From Inquilinus sp052113205 (GTDB taxonomy: Bacteria > Pseudomonadota > Alphaproteobacteria > DSM-16000 > Inquilinaceae): a stretch of 64,000 nt of DNA. A model generated the notes under the pieces. It was not told the DNA's origin and searched no databases. It was given only the letters and a program-made list of their open reading frames with translations. The position numbers and the translations under genes are program-made. Positions 8,442 to 16,961 of this stretch are shown here, piece by piece (the stretch's first letter is position 1; the number at the start of each line of letters is the position of its first letter). The stretch spans positions 76,297-140,296 of the forward strand of contig NZ_JBFRCU010000008.1 of NCBI RefSeq assembly GCF_052113205.1. Reading direction: 5' to 3'.

Positions 8442-11400
8442 GCGGGCACCTCGGATTGATCGGGCCTCGTGCTGGTGATCGCGGCGTCATCATCTGCGCG
8501 CCGCGCCGTTTGCCACACATCGGGAGCACGCCCGGCAAACCAGCCGAGGTTTTTCAGCCGCCAATAGACCGCAATGGCCAGCATGCCGATCAGCATGACA
8601 GCCGCGACGGCGACAAGCGGCAGCCAGACACCTGGCGCATGCGGCGCCGTTGCGCTCGGCGGCCAGAAGCGGAGCATCACCCAGCACCAGAGCCCGACGG
8701 CCGTGACCGCGGCGAGACGCGCCAACACGATGCTGCGCGCGCGATCGAAGAAAATCGAACTGCTCGCCGGAAGATGCAGGGTCGGGACCACCTCCGGCAT
8801 GTCAAGCAGCATGAAATCGGCGGCCACTTCGTCGGGCGCGATCTCCGATCCCTTCTCATCGGGGAGCCAGATGGTGAGGGCGCGCCTCTTGCTGGCTTCG
8901 CTGCGCGGCAGGCGCTGGTCCGACATCGCATTGCGCGCCGTCGCCTCAGCCGTCCGGGCGCTGAGCAGCATCGCCGCCAAAGCCTCGCCCACGGCGGTGC
9001 GCTGCTCCAAGGTCAGCGCGGAAAACAAGCTTTCGCGGAACCAGCGTGGCATGCGGCCCCGCCGGAACCATGGCAGCAGGCAGAGTTTCGCCAGGTGCTC
9101 TTCATCGTAGATCGGGCCGCGCGCGCCACGAAGCCGGTTGCCGAGAAAGACCGTTATGACGTAGCGCAGTTGCGGGTAGCCGGCACAGGCCGCCAGCCAG
9201 TAGAAGCCGTCCGCGCCAAACCACATCTCGAGGTCGGCGATCAGTTTTTCGCGGTCCGCTTCGGAGGGCGGAATGTCGGAAAGCAACCTGTAGTCGTTGT
9301 CCCGCACCAGGTCGGGGCGCGGAGGCGTCGAATGCGTCGCGCCGAGCAGGCCGGCCGCGGCCTTGAGCCAGCCCTGGATGCGCTCGACCAGTTGTTCGAT
9401 GCCGCCGCCCGAGACCTGCGGCGGCGGCCGCCAGCGAGCGATCCGCCGCGTGCCGAAGCCGGCGGCGAGATCGTGGAACCCTTCCGCCGTCGCGCGGCCG
9501 ATCGGGGCGGCCAGTGCGGCAGAAAGGCTCATCTCGCGTTCGCCCCATTCAGCCATCGGCACCGGTATCAGCAGCATGCGCGCCGGCCAGGCGCGCAGGC
9601 TCTCGGCGACGAATTTGTAGGGACGCTCGGTGAAGTAATCGACGAGGTCGCTGCCGTCGGTAACCAGAACGAGTCTGGCGTCCGCATGCAGTTCGCGCAA
9701 CGCGCGCAGGTCGAGCGGTCCCGACTGCTTGCTGCGCGCGCTGGTCCCGACCAGCGTGCGCGGGTCTGGGCTGTACTCATAGACATTGAGGCTGAGGCCG
9801 CCGATTTCGAGCGCTTCGATGAGCCTGGCGACGCGCTCACGTTCATGGTCGTTCTCGCGGTGATGCGGCACCAGGAACAGAAATTCCGCCGCGTGGCTGC
9901 GAGTGCCGAAGACAGGTTGAGCAAAGCCACCACGTTGCAATGTCTGAGCAATGGTGCGCCCTACATCGAGCCTCCCGGACGGCATCGGCGGATGCCAGGA
10001 GATCTGGCGCACCAGCCGGCGCTCGGGCTTGGGCGCGTTGCTCGCCAGCTCACGCGAGGCGATCGGCGTCGGTGTGCCGCGCAAATTCTCCGGCGGATTG
10101 GTCAGCGCGGCGCGCATCGCGCGCCAGCCGGTGATGACCGCCCAGCCGAGCACGGGCAGCAGCGGCAGAAAGAGCAGCCAGCGCGGCCAGTCAGGCCAGC
10201 GCTCGGCGACAGGCTGCATGGCGCCTTGCAGGACCGGCTGGTTGAGCGCGGTGGCGATGTCGGCGACTAAACCTGAGACAGTACCGTGGGCTTGTACCGC
10301 GCCTGAATCCAGGCCGAATGTTCGGGCAAAGCCTTCCGCCAGGACTTGTTCTTGCGCTCCCGTATCCAGGCCAAGATCGCTAAACCTGACATCGTCGGTC
10401 AGCTTGCTGGGGTCGAGGCCGAACATCCGGGCCGCCTGCTGGCGTACGATGCTCTCCACCTCCCCGTACCGGAATGCCTGTATCCTGGCGTAGAGCTTGG
10501 CTTGCGCCCCTTCGACATCGTCGGGCGTCTCCTGTGTCGCCACGTCGATGCCCAGCTTCAGGCGGTCCCGGTCGAGCCCGACGGCCAGGTCGATCTCGGC
10601 GGCGGCGAGCGAATACTGGCCGAACGCGTAGGCACCGGCCAATGTCGGCGGGATCGGCTCATAGGCCGGCAGTGGCCAGCGCTTCAGCATCGCCTGCAGG
10701 AACAGCGCCGGCTCGGTCACGAAGTCGGATTCGCCAGCATAATATTCGGCGAGCGTGTATGGCGAGATGCTGAACCCGTATTGCTCGGCGGCGGCGATCG
10801 TCACATCGAGGAAGCGTAGCCGGGCGGAGCGCGCGGAATCCACCGGCTGTGACCCACCGGCTGGCGTGGGCGCCGCCGGTCCCGCGCGCGGGGTCACGGT
10901 CGCGCAGGCGGGCGGGCAGCGTGGTGACGGCCCGACTACAGGGTCATCCCGGCCGAAGTTCACCCAAAGCCACGGCAGCAGAGCTGCGGCGGCCAGAACG
11001 GCAACCGCGGCACCTGTTTCGCGGCGAGCAAGCACATGCCGGATGGCCTTGAACAGGTCTGCCAGGCTGAATGGGCGCGGCTGCGGTGGTGGTGTGGGGC
11101 CGGTGTCGGTGGTCTCGCCTTTTGGCGTCTTGTCCTCGCCGCCTTCGCCGACCTTTGGTTCGAAATGCCCAGGCAGCGGGTGATCCTCGACGGCGCGCTT
11201 GAGTGCCTCCGCCGACTCGCGCGTTTCGGCAAGGACCGGACTGAGGTAGCGAAGCCAGAGATCCTTCGCGCTTTCCTCACCGACGCGGCGCCAACAGGCG
11301 CCGACATTCAGGCCCGTCATGGTCATGATGGCGTCGGCCCGCTGGCGTATGGAAACATGCTGCAAGGTGGCGCCTACGCCCACCGCGACCCGCTCGCGCT

Positions 11401-11473
11401 CGTAGGCCAGGAAGAAAGTGCCGAGCGCGGCTTCGTCCCAGACGAAGCGATAGGGTTCTTCGTCGTGCTGCAT
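8438..11473 (-). CDS. Four-TM protein with ACP-like and vWA-like regions
   Basis: 1011 residues, starting 15 bp after the MoxR gene stop. Order: soluble N-terminus (1-110), Pro-rich linker, TM1 (about 153-173), soluble segment, TM2 (431-449), large soluble region (450-905), TM3 (about 910-932), TM4 (about 948-972). Residues about 340-410 look like an acyl-carrier protein: a four-helix pattern with FSDLGLDTGAQE at the prosthetic-group position, but Thr371 where ACP has Ser. Residues about 525-680 alternate strands and helices as in a von Willebrand A or related Rossmann fold (FLFLVPHHREND, LVLVTDGSDL, MLLIPVPM), although the canonical DxSxS MIDAS is not evident. MoxR ATPases typically work with vWA proteins, so this is the likely MoxR partner in the membrane. 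Fold assignments are by eye. Confidence 0.65.
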   Translation of the reverse strand: MQHDEEPYRFVWDEAALGTFFLAYERERVAVGVGATLQHVSIRQRADAIMTMTGLNVGACWRRVGEESAKDLWLRYLSPVLAETRESAEALKRAVEDHPLPGHFEPKVGEGGEDKTPKGETTDTGPTPPPQPRPFSLADLFKAIRHVLARRETGAAVAVLAAAALLPWLWVNFGRDDPVVGPSPRCPPACATVTPRAGPAAPTPAGGSQPVDSARSARLRFLDVTIAAAEQYGFSISPYTLAEYYAGESDFVTEPALFLQAMLKRWPLPAYEPIPPTLAGAYAFGQYSLAAAEIDLAVGLDRDRLKLGIDVATQETPDDVEGAQAKLYARIQAFRYGEVESIVRQQAARMFGLDPSKLTDDVRFSDLGLDTGAQEQVLAEGFARTFGLDSGAVQAHGTVSGLVADIATALNQPVLQGAMQPVAERWPDWPRWLLFLPLLPVLGWAVITGWRAMRAALTNPPENLRGTPTPIASRELASNAPKPERRLVRQISWHPPMPSGRLDVGRTIAQTLQRGGFAQPVFGTRSHAAEFLFLVPHHRENDHERERVARLIEALEIGGLSLNVYEYSPDPRTLVGTSARSKQSGPLDLRALRELHADARLVLVTDGSDLVDYFTERPYKFVAESLRAWPARMLLIPVPMAEWGEREMSLSAALAAPIGRATAEGFHDLAAGFGTRRIARWRPPPQVSGGGIEQLVERIQGWLKAAAGLLGATHSTPPRPDLVRDNDYRLLSDIPPSEADREKLIADLEMWFGADGFYWLAACAGYPQLRYVITVFLGNRLRGARGPIYDEEHLAKLCLLPWFRRGRMPRWFRESLFSALTLEQRTAVGEALAAMLLSARTAEATARNAMSDQRLPRSEASKRRALTIWLPDEKGSEIAPDEVAADFMLLDMPEVVPTLHLPASSSIFFDRARSIVLARLAAVTAVGLWCWVMLRFWPPSATAPHAPGVWLPLVAVAAVMLIGMLAIAVYWRLKNLGWFAGRAPDVWQTARRADDDAAITSTRPDQSEVPA

Positions 11474-11488
11474 GGCCGCCGGCGCTCT

Positions 11489-12562
11489 TCAACCGGCCTT
11501 TGAGGGCAGAAGCGTACTCAGGATATCGCGGTCGTTCTTCAACTTGGCCAGCGCCACCATCGCGACTTCCAGCCGGACGGCGAGTTCCGGAGGCTGCGTG
11601 CCTGGAGGGGACGCCAGCAGAAAGGCGGCGTCGACGATCTCGGAGACGCCTGCCTTCTTGTCGACCGGCTGGTTGCGGAATTTGCCGACAATGGCGAGCA
11701 GCTTCGTACGGTCGCCTTCATCGAGCACCAGCTCCTGCCCGGTCTTCGTCATGCGCCGCTGTAGATTGTTCTCGATGATCGTGTGCAGCCGGTCGTTGTC
11801 GGGAAACTGGATCTGGTGGAACACGCAGCGGCGTAGAAAGGCGTCGGGAAGCTGGCGCTCCTCGTTCGACGTGATGACGATGATCGGCCTGAGCGTCGGA
11901 TCGGCCGGGAAGCCCGGCGTCTGCGGCCGTTTGAGTTCGGGGCCTGTGCCATGGCGGCTGAGTTCCGGCACGCTGAATTGCAAGGTCTCGATTTCGGAAA
12001 GCACGTCATTGGGGAAATCGCGCGACGCCTTGTCGATCTCGTCGATGATGACCACCGTCCGCTGCGGACGGCGCTGGTCCCGGGGGAGGTCGGATTTGGG
12101 GTCGTCCGGGTGCAGGTAAGCCCGTTCGCCACTAAGCATGTGGCTGACGTTCCCGTAGCCATGCGCGTCGAGGATCGCCGCGCCAAGCGCTTGGTATTCG
12201 ATGTAGTCGACGGCCTCCAGCCGTTTCTCATCGGCGGTGCCGCGGAAATTCGCGTCGCGAAAACGCCGGATCGCGTCATATGTGTAAAACAGGTCGCGCG
12301 CCTCCGAGACGGAGCGCGTCGAGAAGAAATGCAGCCTCGAAATGCCGAGGCGCCGCGCGATCGCGAAGCCAAGCTCGGTCTTGCCGCCGCCCGGCTCGCC
12401 CGAGACCAGCAATGGCCTTCCAAGCCCGATCGCCACGTCGACCGCGGCTTCCAGCTCGGGGTTGAAGACGTACCCCTTTCCTTTGAAGTCTTCCGCCATG
12501 CCATTGACGGCCAGCGGTATGGTCTTGTCCTCTTTTTGATCTGAGAAAGAGTTAAACCACAT
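11489..12562 (-). CDS. MoxR-type AAA+ ATPase
   Basis: 357 residues. Walker A is GEPGGGKTE (55-63), Walker B is VVIIDEIDK, and a sensor-1/arginine-finger region reads ITSNEERQLPDAFLRRC, the hallmark order of MoxR/RavA-like AAA+ proteins. The family remodels or inserts cofactors into partner proteins and usually acts with a vWA-domain protein. The gene follows the trypsin-like gene by 12 bp and precedes the vWA-like TM gene by 15 bp. The neighbourhood therefore places it as the NTP-driven switch of a protease-containing system. No signal peptide; cytoplasmic. The family call is firm; the role in a conflict system is inferred from the known co-occurrence of MoxR, vWA and trypsin-like proteins. 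Confidence 0.92.
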   Translation of the reverse strand: MWFNSFSDQKEDKTIPLAVNGMAEDFKGKGYVFNPELEAAVDVAIGLGRPLLVSGEPGGGKTELGFAIARRLGISRLHFFSTRSVSEARDLFYTYDAIRRFRDANFRGTADEKRLEAVDYIEYQALGAAILDAHGYGNVSHMLSGERAYLHPDDPKSDLPRDQRRPQRTVVIIDEIDKASRDFPNDVLSEIETLQFSVPELSRHGTGPELKRPQTPGFPADPTLRPIIVITSNEERQLPDAFLRRCVFHQIQFPDNDRLHTIIENNLQRRMTKTGQELVLDEGDRTKLLAIVGKFRNQPVDKKAGVSEIVDAAFLLASPPGTQPPELAVRLEVAMVALAKLKNDRDILSTLLPSKAG

Positions 12563-12574
12563 GGCTGCCTTCCT

Positions 12575-14245
12575 CTATTTCGCGTTCTGGCAAAAAACTT
12601 TTGTGACGTCTCGGAGTTTGGTCTCAAGCGTCATGAATGGCAGTTTTTCACCGGCGAAAAGCTCATCCACACGGTCGGCCAGCTCTTCCCGGTCGATCCG
12701 GTAGGCGCGGTCGATCGCCGATATCCAAAGTCTCATCTTGCCGTCATCGATGTCCTCGAAACTGAGACATTGGCCGCAGCCCGGAGGTGGCGAATGGGTC
12801 CAGAATTCGGCCACGGATTCTCGCAGCTTCGTCCTGGAGTCACGCGCATTCGTTGAAGGCTTGGTGTCCTCGTAGATAAAGAAGACCTGGAAATTGGCCC
12901 TGCCGGCGTTGACCAGCGGCGCGCACAGTCGGCCAACTTCAGTCACGATCAATCGTTGCCGTTCGGCGTCGAATTTGTCGAATGTCTGCTCGATGACGAA
13001 GACCGTGCCCTGGTGCGGCACGATCTCGCGTTCGATTTCCCGAACGATCTTGGCGGCCGCCTCTGTCGGGGGCAACCGCGCGTCCAACGTGGCCGAAGCG
13101 TCCCGCCAGCCATTCTCGCTCCAGCCCACGTTGAGAAAGCGGGAAAGCCGGTCCTCGAACTCGGGGCGCGTCAGTCTTTCGAAGGCAAGGCTCGCTTCGC
13201 GCAGGCGTGTCATGAAAAACTCTGGGCCGTCGACCGAGCGGCAGGCAATCGCATGCACCAGGCTCTTTTGGGTATCTCGCGAATCGATGATGTTCCGTTC
13301 GGGATCGTCCCGATCAAGCAACGCCATGGCCCGCTTGTGCCGACGCCTCAGCGCATCCTGGGTGAGCGCTTCATTGCTTGTGCCCAACTTGACCCTGACC
13401 GGCGCTTCCCTGGGTGGCCGCATCTCGTTGTAGATCGATTGGTCCTCTAATAGGGAGATCTGTGCCGCGATGGCGCCGAGCGGGATCGCGCGCTGGCCGG
13501 GCGGCAAAGGTTTCTGCTCTGATCCAAGATTGCCCAGTTCTGACCCCGGATCGCCGGCATGGTGCAAGGCGACCGGCTCCAGATTGTTGCCATAGCAGAT
13601 TGCGCCTGACGAACCATGCCTTGTAATCGCATCATGCGTGACGCGAAGCCAGCCGACATCGATCGAAACGATCTTTCCCAGCGTCAAATCTAACGGCTCG
13701 CTTCCAAAGCGATTGTCCGTGTAGCCGCAAGGGTGATGGAAGATGCTGATGTTTGCGTTTTTCGCAGGAAGCGTCTCAGGCGCCGGTAGGATAAGCCAGC
13801 CCCGTTTTGCGGGTCGCGTGCCGTCGGGCCAGCCTGCGGGATTGCCCGGTGGCAGGGGCTTGTCCCCGATCTTTTCGGCGAGCCGGATCACCGCATAGTC
13901 GAGGTGTCCCGGATTTGGCGCCTGGTCGATGTTGAGGTCGCGCTTTGCGTAGGGGGACCGTGTGACCAGCCATTCCGCCGCCAGCCCCACCCGGCTGCCG
14001 GTGTCTTTGCTGAAATAGTCGAAGCGGACGCGTGCGTCGGCAAGGCGCCGCGGCTCTCGCTCCAGCTTTTGCACGACGTGGAAATTTGTCAGCACGAGAT
14101 CTGGGCCGATCAATGCTCCTGTGCCGTAGACGCCGGCGAAATCCTCGAGCGCACAGGTCCAACTCCTGCGTTCCGCCAGCAATTTCGCGTCGTTCGCCAA
14201 ACCCGCCCCCGCTTGACTTGGCGCAAATTGCCCTGATCGGACCAA
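12575..14245 (-). CDS. Trypsin-like serine protease with a STAND/VMAP-like C-terminal half
   Basis: 556 residues. The best start is TTG at 14245, because an in-frame TAG lies three codons upstream and no ATG exists before the protease domain. The trypsin-like triad is present: His56 (LTNFHVVQ), Asp116 (HLDYAVIRL) and Ser213 (RHGSSGAICYG). Residues about 285-400 are helical, reminiscent of effector-associated adaptor domains. Residues about 420-545 contain strand-helix-strand elements (GTVFVIEQTFDKFD, FQVFFIYED) resembling a P-loop fold that has lost Walker A and B, as in the inactive-STAND or VMAP C-terminal domains described with MoxR-vWA systems. No secretion signal. It heads the operon containing MoxR. 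The protease assignment is solid; the C-terminal comparison is tentative. Confidence 0.8.
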   Translation of the reverse strand: MVRSGQFAPSQAGAGLANDAKLLAERRSWTCALEDFAGVYGTGALIGPDLVLTNFHVVQKLEREPRRLADARVRFDYFSKDTGSRVGLAAEWLVTRSPYAKRDLNIDQAPNPGHLDYAVIRLAEKIGDKPLPPGNPAGWPDGTRPAKRGWLILPAPETLPAKNANISIFHHPCGYTDNRFGSEPLDLTLGKIVSIDVGWLRVTHDAITRHGSSGAICYGNNLEPVALHHAGDPGSELGNLGSEQKPLPPGQRAIPLGAIAAQISLLEDQSIYNEMRPPREAPVRVKLGTSNEALTQDALRRRHKRAMALLDRDDPERNIIDSRDTQKSLVHAIACRSVDGPEFFMTRLREASLAFERLTRPEFEDRLSRFLNVGWSENGWRDASATLDARLPPTEAAAKIVREIEREIVPHQGTVFVIEQTFDKFDAERQRLIVTEVGRLCAPLVNAGRANFQVFFIYEDTKPSTNARDSRTKLRESVAEFWTHSPPPGCGQCLSFEDIDDGKMRLWISAIDRAYRIDREELADRVDELFAGEKLPFMTLETKLRDVTKVFCQNAK

Positions 14246-14446
14246 TCGCGCCTAAAGGCTCCATGCCACGGAAACACGCTAGATATCTGGTAGTGAAGGA
14301 ATCCAGAAAGTGAGGTGGTTCAGATGCGTATTCTTGTACAGAGCCCAAAGAGCTGATCGATGCGATGCGCCCGCCTCGACGACGGGCATCCTGTAGCCGG
14401 GCCAGGCGGCCTTCCGATCGAGCCATGCGGCCCGAGCCATCATGGC

Positions 14447-15571
14447 TCAGGCAGCCGGTTTCAGCCGATCGTCTGTGATGTTCTTGACCAGCGCTTTGTA
14501 ACGCTCCTCCATCCCTTTCCGTTGCGCATCGCCGTCGGGAAGGTTCGAAAGCCTTTTCTTCAAGGCATCCGCCTCAAGCCGGTACTTGGAGTCGGATAGG
14601 AGCTTGAGCCCATCCAGGACCGCCTCCACCGATGCGTCGCCGCCGTCGCGCATGTTGAAGAAGCGCTTCAATACCGCTGCGCTCGCCACCGTTGGTGCGA
14701 ACCCTTCAAGCTTCGGCCGCTCAGCACCATCGAGGCTGATGACCGCGTAGGGTTCGTCTCCCTGATACGGCTTTCCAGTCGCGTCAACCAGCCCACGCTT
14801 GGGGTCGAACCTGAGCCCGGTCGGATTGAAATTGGCTGACGCCAAGACTCGAAAATCGGCTGTGGGGAGCTCCCTTCCCGGTATATTGAAGTCGAGAGTC
14901 TCGTCGAAGGAGAAGGCGGGTTTGCCGTCGAACAGCGCGTCCGCCAGCCCGCCTGCGAGCTTCGTCACCGCACTCGCGGTCATAAGGTAGCCCGCCCAAG
15001 GCAGAAACAGCGGGATTCCCGCCGCAGCAAGCAGTGCGTCGCCCACCTTGTCGACAAGCTGTTCAGGAAAGTTGTCGAACGCGCATTCGATCGTGATCGT
15101 CTGAGAATCGGTGACGACCGCCGATTGGTAAGAGACAAGGGGAGTTCCGGCCTCGAAAGCAGATGAGGTAATGCTGCTGCGGGATTCGACGTTCTGTTTC
15201 AAAAAATTGATTGCCCGAGACGAGGCGGCGAAGACAGCATAGTCCTTGACGCCGGTTACGACTGCCAAATCTTTCGATCCGCCGAACAGTCCGGCGCGCG
15301 GATACTTTCCGGTGTAGATATGAGAGATCAAGATGGCGAGTGGTTTGTTGAGGCCGACCGACGTAAATAGACCGGTCTGCGTAGATTCGCCGATTGGCGT
15401 AAATCTTGGCGCGAGCGAACTATCAGTATTTACAACGTCATCAAAGCCGACTGTCCGCGCTGACGGCAATGTAATGCTTTCGCCAGACACTAATTCATCA
15501 AGCTGTACCGCTTGCTCGATGAACCGGCTCTTCGGGATTAATTCACCACCGAGCACGTGAAATTGAGTCAT
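14447..15571 (-). CDS. Hypothetical protein of the protease/MoxR island
   Basis: 374 residues. The start is the ATG at 15571 with TGAGGAAG directly upstream (a GTG one codon earlier is alternative). I recognise no family. The N-terminal two thirds alternate short hydrophobic strands (LAILISHIY, DLAVVTGVKDYAVFAAS, SQTITIECAFD). A hydrophobic helix (LLAAAGIPLFLPWAGYLM, about residues 188-205) could touch a membrane. The C-terminal ~60 residues are charged and helical. No signal peptide. It ends 201 bp before the trypsin-like gene start on the same strand, and that gap holds nothing I can support. It might be the first gene of the same transcription unit, or a separate cargo gene downstream of an AT-rich promoter region. 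Confidence 0.65.
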   Translation of the reverse strand: MTQFHVLGGELIPKSRFIEQAVQLDELVSGESITLPSARTVGFDDVVNTDSSLAPRFTPIGESTQTGLFTSVGLNKPLAILISHIYTGKYPRAGLFGGSKDLAVVTGVKDYAVFAASSRAINFLKQNVESRSSITSSAFEAGTPLVSYQSAVVTDSQTITIECAFDNFPEQLVDKVGDALLAAAGIPLFLPWAGYLMTASAVTKLAGGLADALFDGKPAFSFDETLDFNIPGRELPTADFRVLASANFNPTGLRFDPKRGLVDATGKPYQGDEPYAVISLDGAERPKLEGFAPTVASAAVLKRFFNMRDGGDASVEAVLDGLKLLSDSKYRLEADALKKRLSNLPDGDAQRKGMEERYKALVKNITDDRLKPAA

Positions 15572-15834
15572 CACTTCCTCACGGGCACAAATTTTGGATG
15601 TCTAGAAATTTTAAGATACAAATCATCTCGAAGCGCGTTGGCCTAGCGCGGATTAAACGAGATTATCTAAGGATTTATTGTCTCGATTGGCCTTTTTTCA
15701 TCTGGGAGCGTCAGTATTTTTTCCTAATCCGTAGAGTGTCCCTAACTATAGGCCTAGGGGCGATTTGGCGCAATCCTCAGAAACTAGAATTGATAGGCCC
15801 GATGATATAGGGAGCCAAGCCCGCCGACGGAAAC
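15572..15834. other. AT-rich spacer, no gene seen
   Basis: This stretch is clearly richer in A and T than everything around it and has stops in all frames within short distances. It sits immediately upstream of the minus-strand gene starting at 15571, so it probably carries that gene's promoter, though no clear -35/-10 pair stands out. Its composition suggests recently acquired DNA. The right end runs into the IS remnant. Confidence 0.5.
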
Positions 15835-16008
15835 GGCCGATCCGGATGTCGCTCAACGGGCACTGCTCCGGCATCCGCTCGGAGTGCCGGCTGTGCGGAG
15901 GTGCATCTAAGCTTCGCCTACCGGTGGTTCTGCCGGCTCGCCCTGGAGGGCGAGGTTCCGAACCATTCGACCCTTGCGAAGAACGGCAATGGCCGCTTCC
16001 GTGATGGA
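15835..16008 (+). mobile_element. IS1182-like transposase remnant (N-terminal part, frameshifted)
   Basis: Two adjoining frames give consecutive pieces typical of IS1182/IS5-like transposases. The first piece (IRMSLNGHCSGIRSECRLC) ends near 15897. After a frameshift the second continues as EVHLSFAYRWFCRLALEG and VPNHSTLAKNGNGRFRDG. Intact relatives read nearly the same through 'RLCEEVHL..AYRWFCRL..VPDHSTFSKN..GRFR'. No catalytic core, ends or inverted repeats remain. The remnant abuts the truncated hipA sequence on the opposite strand, so its insertion or a later deletion probably destroyed hipA. Confidence 0.7.
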
Positions 16009-16214
16009 GCCGAAAGTCGCCAGTCCGGCAGGCGGGCGAAAGCGCCGCGGGTCAAGGCAAGGGCAGGCTCCAGAGAAAACCGGTCCGGGTCTTGGAGCCA
16101 TGCACCGTCGTACTCGAAAAGGGTGGTCTCCGCGCCTCGAACGCGATTGCTCCTGACCAGTCCAACTGGGCGCGTGCGGCCGTCCAGATCGATATGCACC
16201 TCGAAGTCAGCCAT
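16009..16214 (-). pseudogene. hipA: Truncated, frameshifted hipA (toxin kinase N-terminus only)
   Basis: The ATG at 16214 overlaps the end of the HipB-like gene by eight bases, the usual hipBA coupling. The N-terminal HipA domain is recognisable (ADFEVHIDLDGRTRPVGLV, FEYDGAWL, ALALTRGAF). The homologous continuation (PPAGLATFGSI) lies in a different frame near 16010-16050, so there is an indel. Everything after that, including the kinase catalytic core (normally about 400 residues in all), is missing and replaced by the IS1182-like remnant. It cannot be an active toxin. Confidence 0.7.
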
Positions 16215-16542
16215 CGCGGGAGTTTCCGGCCGACCGCTTGAGATGGACATGCTTGGGCAGGTCGGCGTTGGCCAGCGCCTGTCCGACGGGGTCGTTGCTG
16301 ATGTCGGCGACATTGCTCAGACCGTCGAGCAGGCCGAGCGCTTGAAGGACTCCGGCATAGATGCCGATGCTGACGTTGGTGTCCCCAGCCTCGACCCTTT
16401 GCAAGGTCGAGCGGGATGTGAAGGCGCGCTCGGCCACGACCGCCATCGGCAGCCGCCGGCGTCGACGGGCATCGTGGATGTCCGCCCCGAGTTTGCGCAA
16501 TGCGCGCCGCACCGCAGCAGGAGGATTGTGAGGGGTAGGCAA
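16207..16542 (-). CDS. hipB: HipB-like XRE-family antitoxin/regulator
   Basis: 111 residues with a helix-turn-helix of the Cro/C1 (XRE) type around residues 20-70 (MAVVAERAFTSRSTLQRVEAGD); a HipB-like C-terminal tail follows. In type II hipBA modules this protein neutralises HipA and represses the operon. Here its hipA partner is broken, so the gene is an orphan antitoxin. It could survive as an anti-addiction gene or simply be decaying. The 187 bp on its upstream side hold no gene I can support and presumably contain its promoter. Confidence 0.75.
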   Translation of the reverse strand: MPTPHNPPAAVRRALRKLGADIHDARRRRRLPMAVVAERAFTSRSTLQRVEAGDTNVSIGIYAGVLQALGLLDGLSNVADISNDPVGQALANADLPKHVHLKRSAGNSRDG

Positions 16543-16729
16543 TTGTCACCTTTGCGCTACTGATTGGCTGATTATGTAGCACGAAGATCACAATTTTCTC
16601 TGCGGAGGCGCGGGTGCCCTTCTGGCGGCGTTCCGTTAGAATCGGACTTCGACTGAACCTGCTTCGCAGACGAGAGCGTGACGAGGAGGCACGATCGGAT
16701 TCGCAACCGTCCTCCTCGCTCTGCACCCC

Positions 16730-16943
16730 CTACAAAGGGACCGGCATCACCGTCTTTGTCCGGAGTGGTTTGGCTTCCTGTGTCGACATCACCTGCCCAC
16801 CATCGATAAGTCGCGCAATCTCCGCGGAAACCTGATCGGCTGCGATGACGAGCGCCGTGTCGAGATGAACATATCGTTGGGTGACGCGGCACGGCGCATG
16901 CCCCCGGGAGGCCCGAGATCGTCAACTCGCTGAATCCGATTGC
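16730..16943 (-). pseudogene. Duplicated 3' end of a tyrosine integrase gene
   Basis: Read on the minus strand, this segment matches the last ~70 codons of the integrase at 18518-19810, including the catalytic-tyrosine region (QRYVHLDTALVIAADQVSAE) and an equivalent tail ending in KTVMPVPL and a stop at 16730. An indel near 16895-16910 and loss of everything upstream leave it non-functional. DNA similarity to 18518-18730 is high but imperfect, which points to an older or related integrase rather than a fresh duplication. It marks a second, earlier island edge. Confidence 0.85.
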
Positions 16944-16961
16944 TCGTCGGTCTTGTCGTCT

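Noticed and set aside
14246..14446. Possible small gene or regulatory RNA between the unknown gene and the trypsin-like gene
   Set aside because: No frame with a plausible start and composition, and no clear stem-loop or terminator.
16572..16925. A 117-codon minus-strand frame over the integrase remnant
   Set aside because: It is a shifted reading of the integrase 3' end duplicate; the homologous frame is different and broken.
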